Shown: positions 42,334 through 52,624, counted from the stretch's first letter. The stretch is DNA of 64,000 nucleotides from Paralithodes platypus (GCA_032716605.1 CM064503.1:704912-768911), one strand, 5' to 3'. The notes: generated by a model from the letters alone, not told the origin. A program made the numbers and translations.

Positions 42334-42863
42334 GGGCGGGTGCCCAACCCCGAAAGGAGTTGAAATAGGGGAGCTATCCCCCCGCCAAAGGTGGCTTTCT
42401 AGGGCCTTTCCTAGCTGATGCTGAGAGGATTGGGTTCTAGTCATGTGGTGATGGGCTGGTCTATCCGTGTGAGAACTGAGCGATCTCTGCCATACCCATA
42501 GCTTACTCTGACTGTTCCTTTTACTTATATATCTTCTACATCTCAAGTGGCGGCGTCTTTTCCGTGGATTGACCTCCCTACTGTCAACCTAGAAGTTGGC
42601 AGATTGGGAGCCAAAGCGTCACGTTTTTCCCTTACCCCTCAACTTTCCCTTCATAATTGCTGAGGGGCACAGGGCCTTGGGTGGGGCTTTGGTTTCCCGG
42701 GTGTTTCCGCACCTTCCTCAGCTCCCTGCCTTGGAGTGGCTTCGGTCACCCGGGCTTTGTTAGTGGTAAGCAGGGAGGATTTTGTGGGGGCGCTCGTTGA
42801 TGGCCTTGGCCTTGCTCCAGACCTTGGGGCTGTTCGGCCAGACAGCCTGGGGAACAACAACAA
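42334..42863 (+). mobile_element. SINE-X, full-length copy 2
   Basis: Complete, from GGGCGGGTGCCCAACCCC to GGGGAACAACAACAA. Unlike the copies at 7593 and 61276, the flanks do not show a matching target duplication directly at its ends. The left flank is INH RNase H sequence and the right flank is a JOC-1 RT linker. A rearrangement through the SINE is likely. Confidence 0.88.
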
Positions 42864-43701
42864 ACGCTAAATTGGAATAACTTCCTACAAACACTCGATC
42901 ACAAAACAAACCCCAAAAAACTCTACCAAACACTAAACAGCATCACACTTTCCAACAGCAACACAACACAATCACATGCTGCAATCACAACAACAGACTC
43001 TACTCCTTCACGTAAACAACAAGCAAACACTCTCATCAATCACTTCTCTCATCATCTCATGTCAGTCACCTAAAACCCCACAAAGACGACCGACGTGTCA
43101 TCCGACGATAAAGACAATTCCCCACAGACCCTGACTATACACCCTTCACCAACAACCAGACAAAGCATATCATCAACAATCTCAAGCTCTCACCCGCCTG
43201 TGGCCTAGACAACATAAGCAACATTCACCTCAGATACCTGGGACCACAAGGCATACAAGCACTCACTAACATATCAAACTACAGCTACTCACACAACACA
43301 ATACCAGACATCTGGAAGCATGGTATCATCATCACATTCCCAAAACCTAACAAAAACCCCACGCTACCCTCCTCACACCGCCCTATCACACTCCTTTGCA
43401 CCCCCTCCAAAGTCATAGAGCGCCTTGTACTACAACTGATGACACCTGACTTACCCCTTTCTCCAACACAACACGGCTTCAGGCCATTGCACTCCACAAA
43501 CACTCTTCTTACAGACCTTACACAAAGAGCTTTTGACGGCATCAACTCAGCTAGACCACCACACAGATCAGTACTTGCCATGCTTGACATTAGTAAAGCC
43601 TTCGATGCCATCCCCCGCCACAACCTAACAAACAAAATCTACAACACAAACATGCACAACAACACAAAAAGATGGCTGGCCAACTTCTTAGCAGGCAGAT
43701 A
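42864..43701 (+). pseudogene. JOC-1 LINE copy B, linker and RT first part
   Basis: Frames read NWNNFLQTLDHKTNPKKLYQ, then NIPDIWKHGIIITFPKPNKN-like sequence, HRPITLLCTPSKVIERLVLQ, LSPTQHGFRPLHSTNTLLTD and RSVLAMLDISKAFDAIPRHN (motif A). It ends at WLANFLAGRY where a short insertion interrupts it. Confidence 0.85.
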
Positions 43702-43858
43702 CCTTTACCTTTGGATGTGTTCGCCGCTCTTCTAGCGGCACCAAGGAGCGCGATGCCCCTCGTTATGGGTGGTGATTTGGTGCAGTAGACTGTTTGAAGC
43801 GACAGCTCGCTCCCTTGCGAGGATGGGCTCGTCTGGCACTTTTTGCAGTGTGCACACG
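43702..43858 (-). mobile_element. Short SINE-like insertion with AAAGGT tail
   Basis: About 155 bp between the LINE codons for AGRY and SFAGQ. Read on the minus strand it ends CCAAAGGTAAAGGTA, a short repeat tail, preceded by a hairpin GCCGCTAGAAGAGCGGC. No second copy is in the window and no clear tRNA boxes are seen. Confidence 0.55.
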
Positions 43859-44219
43859 TATCTTTTGCCGGTCAGTCATCTAGCATTAGAAATTTCCCAA
43901 ACAGAGTCCCGCAAGGATCCGTCCTGTCGCCCGCACTCTTCAATCTGTACATGCATGATATAAATACACCAAATTCACCCCAAATAACCATAGCCTCCTA
44001 CGCAGACAACATAACACTCACAAGCACGCACCAAAATCCAGACACAGCAACAAGACTCCTTCAAGACTATCTCGACACATTACATGAATGGTGCACTACA
44101 AACAGACTCAATTTAGCCCCAGCTAAATCCACTGCAACCCTCCTCACAAGCTGGACAGGAGAGCACGATTACGTCCCGGGACTCAACATAAACAACATAC
44201 ACACACACACAAAATCCTA
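43859..44219 (+). pseudogene. JOC-1 copy B, RT second part
   Basis: Reads NRVPQGSVLSPALFNLYMHD and ITIASYADNITLTS, then RLLQDYLDTLHEWCTTNRLN. The motif C pair is DN, so the second catalytic Asp is lost. Confidence 0.85.
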
Positions 44220-44233
44220 GGAGTAACACCCAA

Positions 44234-45121
44234 ATGACATTCAAACAGCACACTACAAACACGAAAAAGAAACTGATACCCAGACTTAACGCCCTCAGAT
44301 CACTTGCCCACACAAAATTTGGACACAACAAAGAAACCACCACCACAGTCTACAAACGATACATAAAATCAGTTATGGAATACGCAAGCCCGGCCTGGGC
44401 TTCTAACCTAGCTGAAACACATCATAAGACCTTACAGACTATTCAAAATAAAGCCCTGAAAATCATCACAGGATGCACAGCTACTACACCCACAGATCAC
44501 CTACATCAAGAAACCAAAGTCCTCAAAGTCAAAGATCATCTAGACATGAGAGGCACTCAATTCCTGGCAGCAGCCTCCACGAATCAACACCACCCACTAC
44601 ACTACATGGCAACACACCCACAGACACCAAGATATATCAAAACAACACCCAGCACACGCTATCACACACAAATACTGTCTTCTCTCCCTCCCTGCCCACC
44701 CCAAACCAACTTCCGGATGCACATCCATACTCATATCACTCGCCGTTCCATCCACTCACTCATAGACAACATGCAGCTGCAAGCACGACCTCCTGAAATC
44801 CATCCTTCTGAATCCTCCCTTCCTCGCGAGGAGAGAGTCCACCTGGCCAGGCTGAGATGCGGGCACCATCCAGCTCTTCTGAGCTATCAGAAGAGACTGG
44901 ATGACTCCGTCGTCGACACCTGCCCGGGTTGTAACACAGCACCCCATACCATTAAACACATCATAGAAGACTGCATTTCACACAACCACTTACGCCAACA
45001 ACACAATTTACACTCTTTGAGAGCTCTGTGGGAAAGCCCGACCGTGGCCATGGCCTTCCTTAAGGACTCGGGGCTGTTCGGCCAGGCAGCTTAGGGAGGA
45101 ACAACAACAACAACAACAACA
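44234..45121 (+). CDS. JOC-1 copy B, thumb and C-terminal domain
   Basis: A 286-codon frame: KKKLIPRLNALRSLAHTKFG, YIKSVMEYASPAWASNLAET and LQTIQNKALKIITGCTATTP (thumb), then RGTQFLAAASTNQHHPLHYM, VHLARLRCGHHPALLSYQKR and CPGCNTAPHTIKHIIEDC (knuckle), ending KDSGLFGQAA. The stop is followed by AAC repeats (about 45100-45121). There is no RNase H between thumb and knuckle, which fits Jockey-like order. It is the best preserved 3' end of the family and the reference for the shared SINE-X tail. Confidence 0.88.
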
Positions 45122-45430
45122 CCAAGACAATCAAGGAAATACAGTAGTATACCTTATAATCAAACTCCTCACCACCCTCCACTCGAGGATATACAATATC
45201 CCTCCAATGGGTAGGCTACCCAGCCACATTGACATCCTCCATAATGAAATAGTGGATAGACTAACCAAAGTGATGCACTCCTCCCACCTAATAACACCTA
45301 TACCCTACACCACAACGGACCGGACAAACATCCTCCGAGAAGATGTTCTCCAGGACTTCAAGGAAGAGTGGAGAGTCACCATAGCTGGTACACAATACGG
45401 TAATATCAAGTCTGAGTGGTCAGTGTGAAA
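45122..45430 (+). pseudogene. INH LINE, RNase H second half
   Basis: Reads PSHIDILHNEIVDRLTKVMH after LIIKLLTTLHSRIYN. This is the WxPSHxxIxxNExxDxLAK motif with the last catalytic Asp of RNase H, followed by a typical linker (REDVLQDFKEEWR). Together with 41981-42333 it could be one INH copy split by the SINE-X/JOC-1 block, or two fragments. Confidence 0.65.
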
Positions 45431-45559
45431 ATACTCCTAAATGCAAGAATAAAGCCTTATATACCGCCGCTCTACACCTCAGAACGGGACACATACAGAC
45501 TATTCACTATACACTTGCAGACTATTAAAACAAAAAAAACAAAAAATCATCACAGGCTG

Positions 45560-46145
45560 CACAGCTACTACACCTACATCAAGAAACCAAAGTCATCAAA
45601 GTCAAAGATCACCTGGATATGAGAGGCACTCAATCCACAAACCAACACCACCCACTACACTACTGTACGGTCGCGCTAATAAGTGATGTCCCAGCTGTCA
45701 TTACGTTTGGCTTGCTCAGTGCTGTATTAATGTCTGTCAGATGTTGAATTGGGTGGTTAAGTGTAGGAACATGTTTGTATATTTCACTCGATATGCATAA
45801 ATGAAGCTTAGATATTACTGATACCAATTATTGATCAAAACATAATTGGTGCCGAGACATCACTTATTAGCGCGATTGTACATGGCAACACACCTACAGA
45901 CACCAAGGAATATCAAAACAACACCCAGCACACGGTATCACACAAAAATATTTTCGTCTCTCCCTCCCTGCCCACCCCAAACCAGCTTCCAGAAGCACAT
46001 CCATACTTATATCTCTCGCCGTTCCATCCAATCTCTCATAGACAACACGCAGCTGCAGACACGACCTCCCGAAATCCATCCTTCTGAATCCTCCCTTCCT
46101 CGTGAGGAAAGAGTCCACCTGGCCAGGCTGAGATGTGGGCACCAC
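45560..46145 (+). pseudogene. JOC-1 C-terminal copy C, split by a MITE
   Basis: Parallel to 44490-44880: TSTNQHHPL-type sequence up to 45665, then the TA-1 MITE, then YMATHLQTPRNIKTTPSTRY, LPREERVHLARLRCGHH up to 46145, where it stops abruptly before the knuckle. Confidence 0.85.
45668..45878. mobile_element. TA-1 MITE, well-preserved copy
   Basis: A 211-bp element flanked by TA. Inverted ends are CGGTCGCGCTAATAAGTGAT and, inward from the right, CAATCGCGCTAATAAGTGAT. It splits a JOC-1 copy. The equivalent uninterrupted sequence at about 44600 (CACTACACTACATGGCAACA) is a related empty site. Confidence 0.92.
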
Positions 46146-46157
46146 ATGTGGCTAGAA

Positions 46158-46290
46158 ATAAAATTGTAAAACTTGCAAAATAAACAAACCAAAACGTGGA
46201 CAAAGACAATATAAAGGCAAAAGAACTTATCAAAATTGCTATGTGGAAACAACGCTTTAACAAAATATAATTATGAAATAAAAGAACACA
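46158..46290 (+). repeat. REP-K fragment
   Basis: AAATTGTAAAACTTGCAAAA through GAACACAATC matches the first 130 bp of REP-K. It then gives way to a different tandem repeat at CAATAATGACC. Confidence 0.75.
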
Positions 46291-46294
46291 ATCT

Positions 46295-46930
46295 ATCACA
46301 ATAATGACCAAATTTCAATTATGCAGCTACTAATGGAGTCAGAGGGTTGTAGTGTACTTGGTAAAAACAGCTGAGCTGATTCCATACATTGTTTCCCAGG
46401 TTAGGTTAGGTTAGGTTCATAACAGATTTGTAAGTTATAACAAAATCTTTGAACAGCTGCCAAGGGCACTAAAAATTTCAAAAAATACAAATGCCATATA
46501 CCGTTGGAATTGCAGCGCTGTGAAGAATACAAATATACTCAATGCGCACAATTATACTATGAATACATTGGAATCCTTAGGCCATGGGGAGTCCATTGAT
46601 ATAAGATAACATTAATTTGGGCCCATACCTTAATGTACAGGAGCCTTTCAAAGTTGAAAAGTGGATAAATCCACCTGTTTTCAGGGATAGCTAGAAAACC
46701 ATTTTGCACAATAATGGCCCAATTTCAATTATGTAGCTACTGATGGATCCAGGGGGTTGTAGTGTCCAGTACAGGTACTTGGGAAAAATAATTGAGCTAA
46801 TTCCATACATTGTTTTCTAGGTTAACTTACGTTAGGTTAGGTTAAGTTCATAGTAGATTTGCAAGTTATAACAAAATCTTTGAACAGCTGCCAAGGGCAC
46901 TAAAAATTTCCAAAAATACAAATGCCAAGT
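46295..46930. repeat. Direct repeat with ~405-bp spacing
   Basis: CCCAATTTCAATTATG-like openings, TTCCATACATTGTTT, GGTTAGGTTAGGTT, GAACAGCTGCCAAGGGCACT and CAAATGCCA occur in the same order at 46295-46500 and 46707-46930. Two units, or one unit plus part of a second, of a roughly 405-bp tandem repeat are present, each holding TTAGG-like pentamers. No feature is seen in 46931-47150. Confidence 0.8.
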
Positions 46931-47154
46931 TGAAATCTATCAATATATTACCATACGCATTGATCCTCAAACGTCTGGCCACGAATGAATCGCCTTCATC
47001 GAGACAATTAATTCAATTCTCTAATTTGTTTTGGGGGAGGTTTGCTAGCCCAAACACCCTTATGTTGTGCATATTATGTGAGGTAAATGTGGAGCGTTAT
47101 AGTACTGTTGGAATGACTGTGGAGTTAAAGTAATCGGTAACCAGTGCAATCAGT

Positions 47155-47398
47155 CAGACCTGGGATCGGACTATACGTGCCGATCTCAAAACCAAAAACT
47201 TGACAAGTGAAGCAGCCCATAACAGGGTTGCCTGGAATGCCGCCATTAGGACAAGAGACTGAAACTGCACGTCTGTGTGGAGCACTCAGTCTTAAGATTG
47301 TATGTATGTATGTATGTATTTAGGACGTGAGACTGTAACCACAGTCTCTGTGGAGAAACGGTCTTTAAACTTGTATGTATGTATGTATGTATGTATTG
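47155..47398 (+). mobile_element. Two RTE-A 3' ends in tandem
   Basis: The first ends GAGCACTCAGTCTTAAGATT then TGTATG repeats (like 4146). The second, TTTAGGACGTGAGACTGTAA to CGGTCTTTAAACTTGTATG repeats, is the other subfamily (like 33125). Both are 5'-truncated to under 170 bp. Confidence 0.85.
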
Positions 47399-47510
47399 CT
47401 GATCAGGTGTTAGCATTCATGTTGTAAATGGAACACTGGTTTACTGCACCTCTCATGTCCAAAGCTGCAAAGAGAGGTTGGGAGGCCATGGGGTCAGTGT
47501 TAAATTATAT

Positions 47511-47640
47511 GTTTTCACCAACTAACTTCACTTCTAAACTCAATTAATGAAATCAACAAATACATGTGGCACTCCAAGGACTCAAACCTAGGATACTCAC
47601 ACCGAAATTACGCGCACTTATGCATTACGCTATCAAAACC
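47511..47640 (-). mobile_element. SINE-T1, copy 2
   Basis: The reverse complement matches 9984-10120: A-box region around GATAGCGTAATGCATAA, a B box altered to GGTTTGAGTCC, and the CACATGTATTTGTTGATTTC tail. From 47641 to 48009 I see no confirmed feature. Confidence 0.8.
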
Positions 47641-48009
47641 AATCCACCCAGTGGGCCTCCCGCATACCACTTTCACATGTTACCATCTACTCAACACCAG
47701 CTTCCAAATAAAATTGAAAGATGACTGCCCTCATTGAGGTCAAAGAAAACTATTAGTATATATTTTTATAGATATTCAATCCTTTATTTCTATATACTGT
47801 ACAGATACAGTACAACATTCTGAGAAGTCTTTATCAGGCATTAAGAAATTGTTACAAAAATAGTATTGCATTGTACAATATTTACATACTACAAATCATG
47901 TAGCTTTATTATTAGTTATCTTTAAGAATTATTCTCTTTCATCTTCCTTATTCGATATTTGAGGACACGAACAGCCTGTAACATGAAATGAAATAATTAG
48001 ATGAAGATA

Positions 48010-49280
48010 ATTTTTCTCCTGAATATTCATCATGGTAAGAAAATTAAGAGAGGTAATAAAAGTTAGTGAGTTAGAGAAAAGTGCAAAAGAGAGGGAGTAC
48101 AAGGAAAGGCTAATGAAAAGTGGATGGAAGTGAGAGAGATGGAAGAGAGAGAAGCAGAGGTTGAATGGCAACAGTTTAAGGAAGGCGTGAAAGCAAGTGC
48201 AGAGGTAGTATGCGGTTAAAGGAAAGTAGGAGGCAGAGGTATCAGGAAGGGAAGCGAGTGGTGGAATGATACGGTGAGAAAAGCAGTTGAGGAGAAGAGG
48301 CAGTGTTTTGAGAGGGTTTTACAGGATGGTAGTGTTGAGATATGGGAGAAGTACAAGGAGAAAAGGAGAGAGGCAAAACGGAAAATTAGAGAAGCGAAAA
48401 AGATGCAAACGAAAGGTGGGGTCAAAGGTTGAGTGAGAATTTTGAAGAATGAGAGATGTTCTGGAAGGAGGTAAATAGAGTAAGGAAAGGAGGACAAAAG
48501 AGGGAAGAGTCAGTGAAAGATGCAAATGGAGTATTACTAGTGGAAGGAGTTGAAGTGAGGAAAAGATATGCAGAGTATTTTTAATCTTTGCTAAATGCAA
48601 GAGATGGAAGAGAAGCAGTGATTGAAGCAGTGGTTGATGGAGATAAGTTACCCAGGCCACCCAGGTGGCAGGGAATGAATGAAAGGATTGAGGAAAATGA
48701 GGTAAAAGAAGCAGTGAAACAAATTAGAGAGGGAAAAGCAGAAGGTTTGGATGGTATTGCTGTGGAGTGTATAAAGAAGGGTGGAGATGTGATAATAGAT
48801 TGGTTGGTGAGACTTTTCAAAGTGTGCTTTGCTGTGTCAATGGTACCAATAGACTGGAAGAGTGCATGTATTGTGCCGTTGTACAAAGGGAAGGGAGATC
48901 GGCAGGAGTGTTCAAGTTATAGAGGTATTAGCTTATTGTCAGTGGTTGGAAAGCTGTATGGCAGGGTGTTGATAGAGAGGATAATAAAGTGTACGGAAGT
49001 TACAATAGGAGAAGAACAGTGCGGTTTTACGAGGGGAAGAGGGTGCGTGGATCAGATGTTTGCAGAAAGACAGTTATGCGAGAAATATTTAGAGAAGCAT
49101 AAGGAGATATTTTGGGCTTTTATGGATTTGGAAAAAGTGTATGATCATGTGGATCATGAAGCAATGTGGAAGGTGTTAAGGATTTATGAAATTGGACGAA
49201 ATCTGTTAGAAGCAGTTAGAGTTTTTATGAAGGGAGCAGAGCATGTGTTAGAGTAGGAAATGGTGAGTTTAGTGAATGGG
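48010..49280 (+). pseudogene. RTE-D LINE, linker and RT first part
   Basis: The linker (VRKLREVIKVSELEKSAK) is followed by a 222-codon frame (48588-49256): EEAVKQIREGKAEGLDGIAV-type sequence, VPIDWKSACIVPLYKGKGDR, SSYRGISLLSVVGKLYGRVL, QCGFTRGRGCVDQMFAERQL and IFWAFMDLEKVYDHVDHEAM (motif A). It is cut at 49280 by the A/T-rich tail of the inverted JOC-2. The palm with motif C appears at 53484 after the JOC-2 and SINE-Y insertions. Confidence 0.87.
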
Positions 49281-50059
49281 GTTTTTATTTATTTATTTAT
49301 TTTTTTTTTAAAGAGACAATGAACGGAGGAAGGAAAAACACAGATAAAACAAAAAAAGGTCCATGTGCCTAAAGGCATCCTCCATTCATAAAATGTTTGT
49401 AACAACTGGACTTAAACTGTTGTAGATTGTAAGTTTGTAGAAAGCAACTCGAGGGAAGTGAATTCCAAAGAGTAGTAGTTCTGGGGACAAATTAATTTTG
49501 ATAAGCAGAAGTTCTGCATTGTGCAGGACAAAGTGTAAATTCACGGGCGCTCTCAGCTGCCCTAGTTCTACGGGGAAAGATGTGGAGAGGCGGCACAATT
49601 GAAGCAAGTTCCTCAGAACAATTGCTGTGAAAATATCTGTAGAATAATGCAAGGGATGCAACGTTTCTTCGTATGGATAATGTGGGAAGGTCCTGTGTGA
49701 TTGCAGGGTTATTGATTAATCTAATAGCTTTGTTTTGAATTTTGTCCAACTGCCTCAATGCAACCACTCCACAGAGGTGAACAGTAATCCATCTGAGAAC
49801 GCACATGACTTTTATATATTACGGCCAACTGCTCGTCAGTGAAGAATTCTCGAACTCTGTACAGGAGTCCCAGTTTTTTAGAGGCATTCTTAGCAATGCT
49901 TCTAACATAATGTGTCCAGCTCAGGTTAGTAGTTAATGTTACACCGAAAATATCAATACTAGGGGAAGTGGGAATATTTACATCATTAAAAAATATATGG
50001 GAGTCAGTGAGATTCTGTCGGTTAGAAAATTTAATGTACTGTACTTGGTTTTCTGTGCA
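49281..50059 (-). pseudogene. JOC-2 LINE thumb, C-terminus and AAAT tail
   Basis: The minus strand encodes LDKIQNKAIRLINNPAITQD, SIRRNVASLALFYRYFHSNC and PRRTRAAESAREFTLCPAQC, ending FMNGGCL-like. A short 3' UTR and AAAT/A repeats follow (49281-49310). The section 49807-50059 is the preceding thumb sequence. The element is inserted in RTE-D in antisense. Confidence 0.85.
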
Positions 50060-50547
50060 TTAACCCTCCTGGCCCGGGCAGGTCCTCCAAAGGACAGTGT
50101 GGGCTACCCGGGCGATCTGGCCGAAAAACGTCTAGGCCTAGGCTACCGTATTTTTGTTTAGTTTAACTGCTAGAAATTTCCCACGCATCTATAAACGTAG
50201 TGCGGTTTCCAATCTGTAGACTGGCGTTGAGTATAGCTCTCTAAGTCAACTGGTTCAGTTGTGATGACGATTTCCGTGGAGCGAATTTTCCGCGATGTTG
50301 ACAATATCGGAGCTTTTCAGACACTAATTTTGTCTGACGTCACAACAATAACATTGATCAGACGTCTCCTTATTGTTTTCGGAGGTGCTGTGACGCAACG
50401 ATCGGCTTTGTTTACATGCGTCGGACGCACGGCGTTCAGACCAAGCTGAATAGGCTTTCAAGCTTACTATCTCCTGAAAGGACACCCGGGCTCCTGCCCT
50501 TCTTTCGTGGTGTCCTTTCACACTGACACCCGGGCAGGAAGGGTTAA
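50060..50547 (-). mobile_element. PB-M family copy 4 in JOC-2
   Basis: Both TTAA copies are intact (50060-50063 and 50544-50547). Ends TTAACCCTCCTGGCCCGGGC and, inward from the right, TTAACCCTTCCTGCCCGGGT are inverted repeats. The interior matches copies 2 and 5 in reverse (GCCGAAAAACGTCTAGGCCT). It interrupts JOC-2 between RT motif C and thumb. Confidence 0.9.
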
Positions 50548-50728
50548 AGTCCCTTTCATTCATTGATTCTAGAAAGGTCCTGGTTCAGAGAAATTGCAGT
50601 GTTTATTTTTAAATTTATAAGATCGGGTTGGGTGAAAGAATTGGTAAATGTGAAGGAACTGTGGAGTGTTGAGTCATCTGCGTAGGAATGTATTGGATTA
50701 TGAGTGCTAGATATGAGATCATTGATAT
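50548..50728 (-). pseudogene. JOC-2 RT palm with motif C
   Basis: The minus strand reads NDLISSTHNPIHSYADDSTL, then HSSFTFTN and INTAISLNQDLSRINEWKG. SYADD is the catalytic motif C. It should follow QGSVLAPTLFLI at 51353, from which it is separated by the CR1-2 insertion. Confidence 0.85.
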
Positions 50729-51352
50729 TTCTTACTGTTTCTTACAGTAGATCCTCTGGAAAAAGGCAAACTAGGCCTGTGTATCCAGCTCAGTACCAGT
50801 ACTTGCACTGCTGCGGTCGTTCACGGTGTTGGCGGCGGCGGTAGCAGACGCAACATTTTTACTATTCTGTATTTTTGTTTTATAATCAAACTTCAAATCT
50901 TGTCTTCCCCATGCTTTATCAAGATTACTTTCAAACTCCCTTATTGATTCGGAATCGACTACATACTGGGGCAGTGCGTTCCACTCATTTACCACTCTAT
51001 CACAAAATGAGTTCTTTGCCTTCTCAAGCCTATTTCTTTCTTTGTAAATTTTCTTAGAGTGTCCTCTCGTTCTTGTTCCCTCCCGCATCAAGAAGATACC
51101 TTCACACACATCCTCATCGTACTTTCCTGACACTATCTTAAAAGTCTCTATCATATCCCCTCTCTTTCTCCTATATGCCAGTGTCGGAAGCCCCAGTGTC
51201 CTCAACCTCTGCTCATAGCCCGCGTTCTTCAACGTTGGTACCAGCTTGCTAGCTCTCCTCTGCACTTTCTCCACTGCTTCTATATCCTTTACCATATATG
51301 GAGCCCACACCTGGTTTGCATATTCCAGGTGTGGCCTAACCAGCGCTGTATA
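50729..51352 (-). mobile_element. CR1-2 LINE 3' fragment inserted in JOC-2
   Basis: The minus strand starts in the thumb (YTALVRPHLEYANQVWAPYM) and continues through KVQRRASKLVPTLKNAGYEQ, RRKRGDMIETFKIVSGKYDE and FCDRVVNEWNALPQYVVDSE. It ends with a short UTR and a 10-bp direct repeat (ACTGTAAGAA, ACAGTAAGAA), as CR1 3' ends do. A 5-bp repeat GATAT borders both sides (50724-50728, 51353-51357). Confidence 0.85.
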
Positions 51353-51982
51353 GATATGAATGAGGAACAGAGTTGGGGCCAACACTGATCCCTGGGGAAC
51401 ACCAGCATTTATTGAGTGAAATTGAGAATATAGGCCATCTACCATTACACATATTTTTCTGTTATGAAGATAAGAAGAAATTAGTGGAACTAATGATGCA
51501 AGGCCGTAGTGTGACATCTTCGACAATAAGGATTGATGCCAGACTCTATCAAATGCCTTTGATATATCCAGTGCTATTGTATGTGTTTCACCATGTTGGT
51601 CTGTAGCTTGGTTGACTTGATGTGTAAGAAGGCAAAGAATGTCTGCAGTTGATCGACATCGTCTAAAACCATATTGCCTATCACTGATTAATTTATTATT
51701 CTCAAGATGCTTAATTATATGATTATTTAATATAATTTCAAAGACTTTACCAAGAGTGGAAGTTATAGCTATTGGTCTGTAGTTTGATGGATCTGAAGAG
51801 GCACCTTTTTTAGGAACTGGATGGATGTTTGCTTCTTTCCAGGATACTGGGAAGCATGAGGTATGAGTACACAGACGGAATAATTTTGCCAATACAGGAG
51901 CGAGCACCAAGGAGCAATTCTTAAGTACTATTGGAGGAATTTCATCTGGACCAGGAGCTTTATCTACGGAGAGATTCTGCAA
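50771..51982 (-). CDS. Chimeric 403-codon ORF (JOC-2 RT + CR1-2 C-terminus)
   Basis: One uninterrupted frame. About 210 codons are JOC-2: VDKAPGPDEIPPIVLKNCSL, PSNYRPIAITSTLGKVFEII, YGFRRCRSTADILCLLTHQV, THTIALDISKAFDRVWHQSL (motif A) and NAGVPQGSVLAPTLFLI. At 51353 it passes in frame into about 193 codons of CR1-2 thumb and C-terminus. The joined frame lacks the YADD motif, which lies beyond the insertion, so it cannot be an active polymerase. The fusion is an accident of insertion phase, but any transcript would encode it intact. Confidence 0.85.
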   Translation of the reverse strand: MQNLSVDKAPGPDEIPPIVLKNCSLVLAPVLAKLFRLCTHTSCFPVSWKEANIHPVPKKGASSDPSNYRPIAITSTLGKVFEIILNNHIIKHLENNKLISDRQYGFRRCRSTADILCLLTHQVNQATDQHGETHTIALDISKAFDRVWHQSLLSKMSHYGLASLVPLISSYLHNRKICVMVDGLYSQFHSINAGVPQGSVLAPTLFLIHIYTALVRPHLEYANQVWAPYMVKDIEAVEKVQRRASKLVPTLKNAGYEQRLRTLGLPTLAYRRKRGDMIETFKIVSGKYDEDVCEGIFLMREGTRTRGHSKKIYKERNRLEKAKNSFCDRVVNEWNALPQYVVDSESIREFESNLDKAWGRQDLKFDYKTKIQNSKNVASATAAANTVNDRSSASTGTELDTQA

Positions 51983-52600
51983 AATAGTTTTGACATGTCT
52001 GGTGTGGATCTTAAGTGAGGGAATTTCAGGGGAATTAAAATTAAGTACAGGGACATCTTGATTTATTTCATCTAAGGTTGAGTTGGTGGAGAAAATATCC
52101 GCAAGAAGGTTAGCTTTACCTCGTGGGTCACTTACAAGATTGCCAGTCGGAGATTTTAATGGTGGAATGGATGAAACAGTAGTGAAGTTGGATTTGAATG
52201 AGTTAAGAGTAGACCAAAATATTTTGTTATCATTTGGATTATTTAGAAGTTTATTTGCCTGCTTGTGGAGAAAGTTTGATTTAGTTAGATTTAATACAAT
52301 TTTGGCATGATTTCTAATGTTTCTAAAGTAATTAAAGGCTTCATGAGTTTTTGATCTGTGTATACATTGTAGGCTATTGCTTTTTGTTCAGTTACTCTAG
52401 CACAATTATGGTCAAACCATTTAGGTCAATTAGATCTTTTACTGTACTTTTGATGAGGAATAAAAGTTTCCATTCCAATTTTTATAAAATCTTGTATGTG
52501 GCTCAAGGTGGAGTGTGCATCATTAGAAGAAAAAAAAGAGGTTCAGGGAATATCAATAAAGAAATCTTGACGACCCTCCCAGTCTGCCCTATCGTAATGC
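51353..52600 (-). pseudogene. JOC-2 LINE linker and RT fingers/palm
   Basis: Upstream of the chimeric ORF, minus-strand frames read NLTKSNFLHKQANKLLNNPN, IFWSTLNSFKSNFTTVSSIP and LKSPTGNLVSDPRGKANLLA. These are the endonuclease-RT linker and RT start of a Jockey-like LINE. The element fades near 52600, so the endonuclease is absent: a 5'-truncated copy. Confidence 0.8.
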
Positions 52601-52624
52601 CATTTAGTCACCAAAACAGGTTCA

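Noticed and set aside
47760..47977. Terminal host exon on the minus strand (acceptor TGTTACAG, 17 codons, stop, AATAAA in the 3' UTR)
   Set aside because: The coding part is too short and unrecognisable; AATAAA is frequent in such AT-rich DNA.
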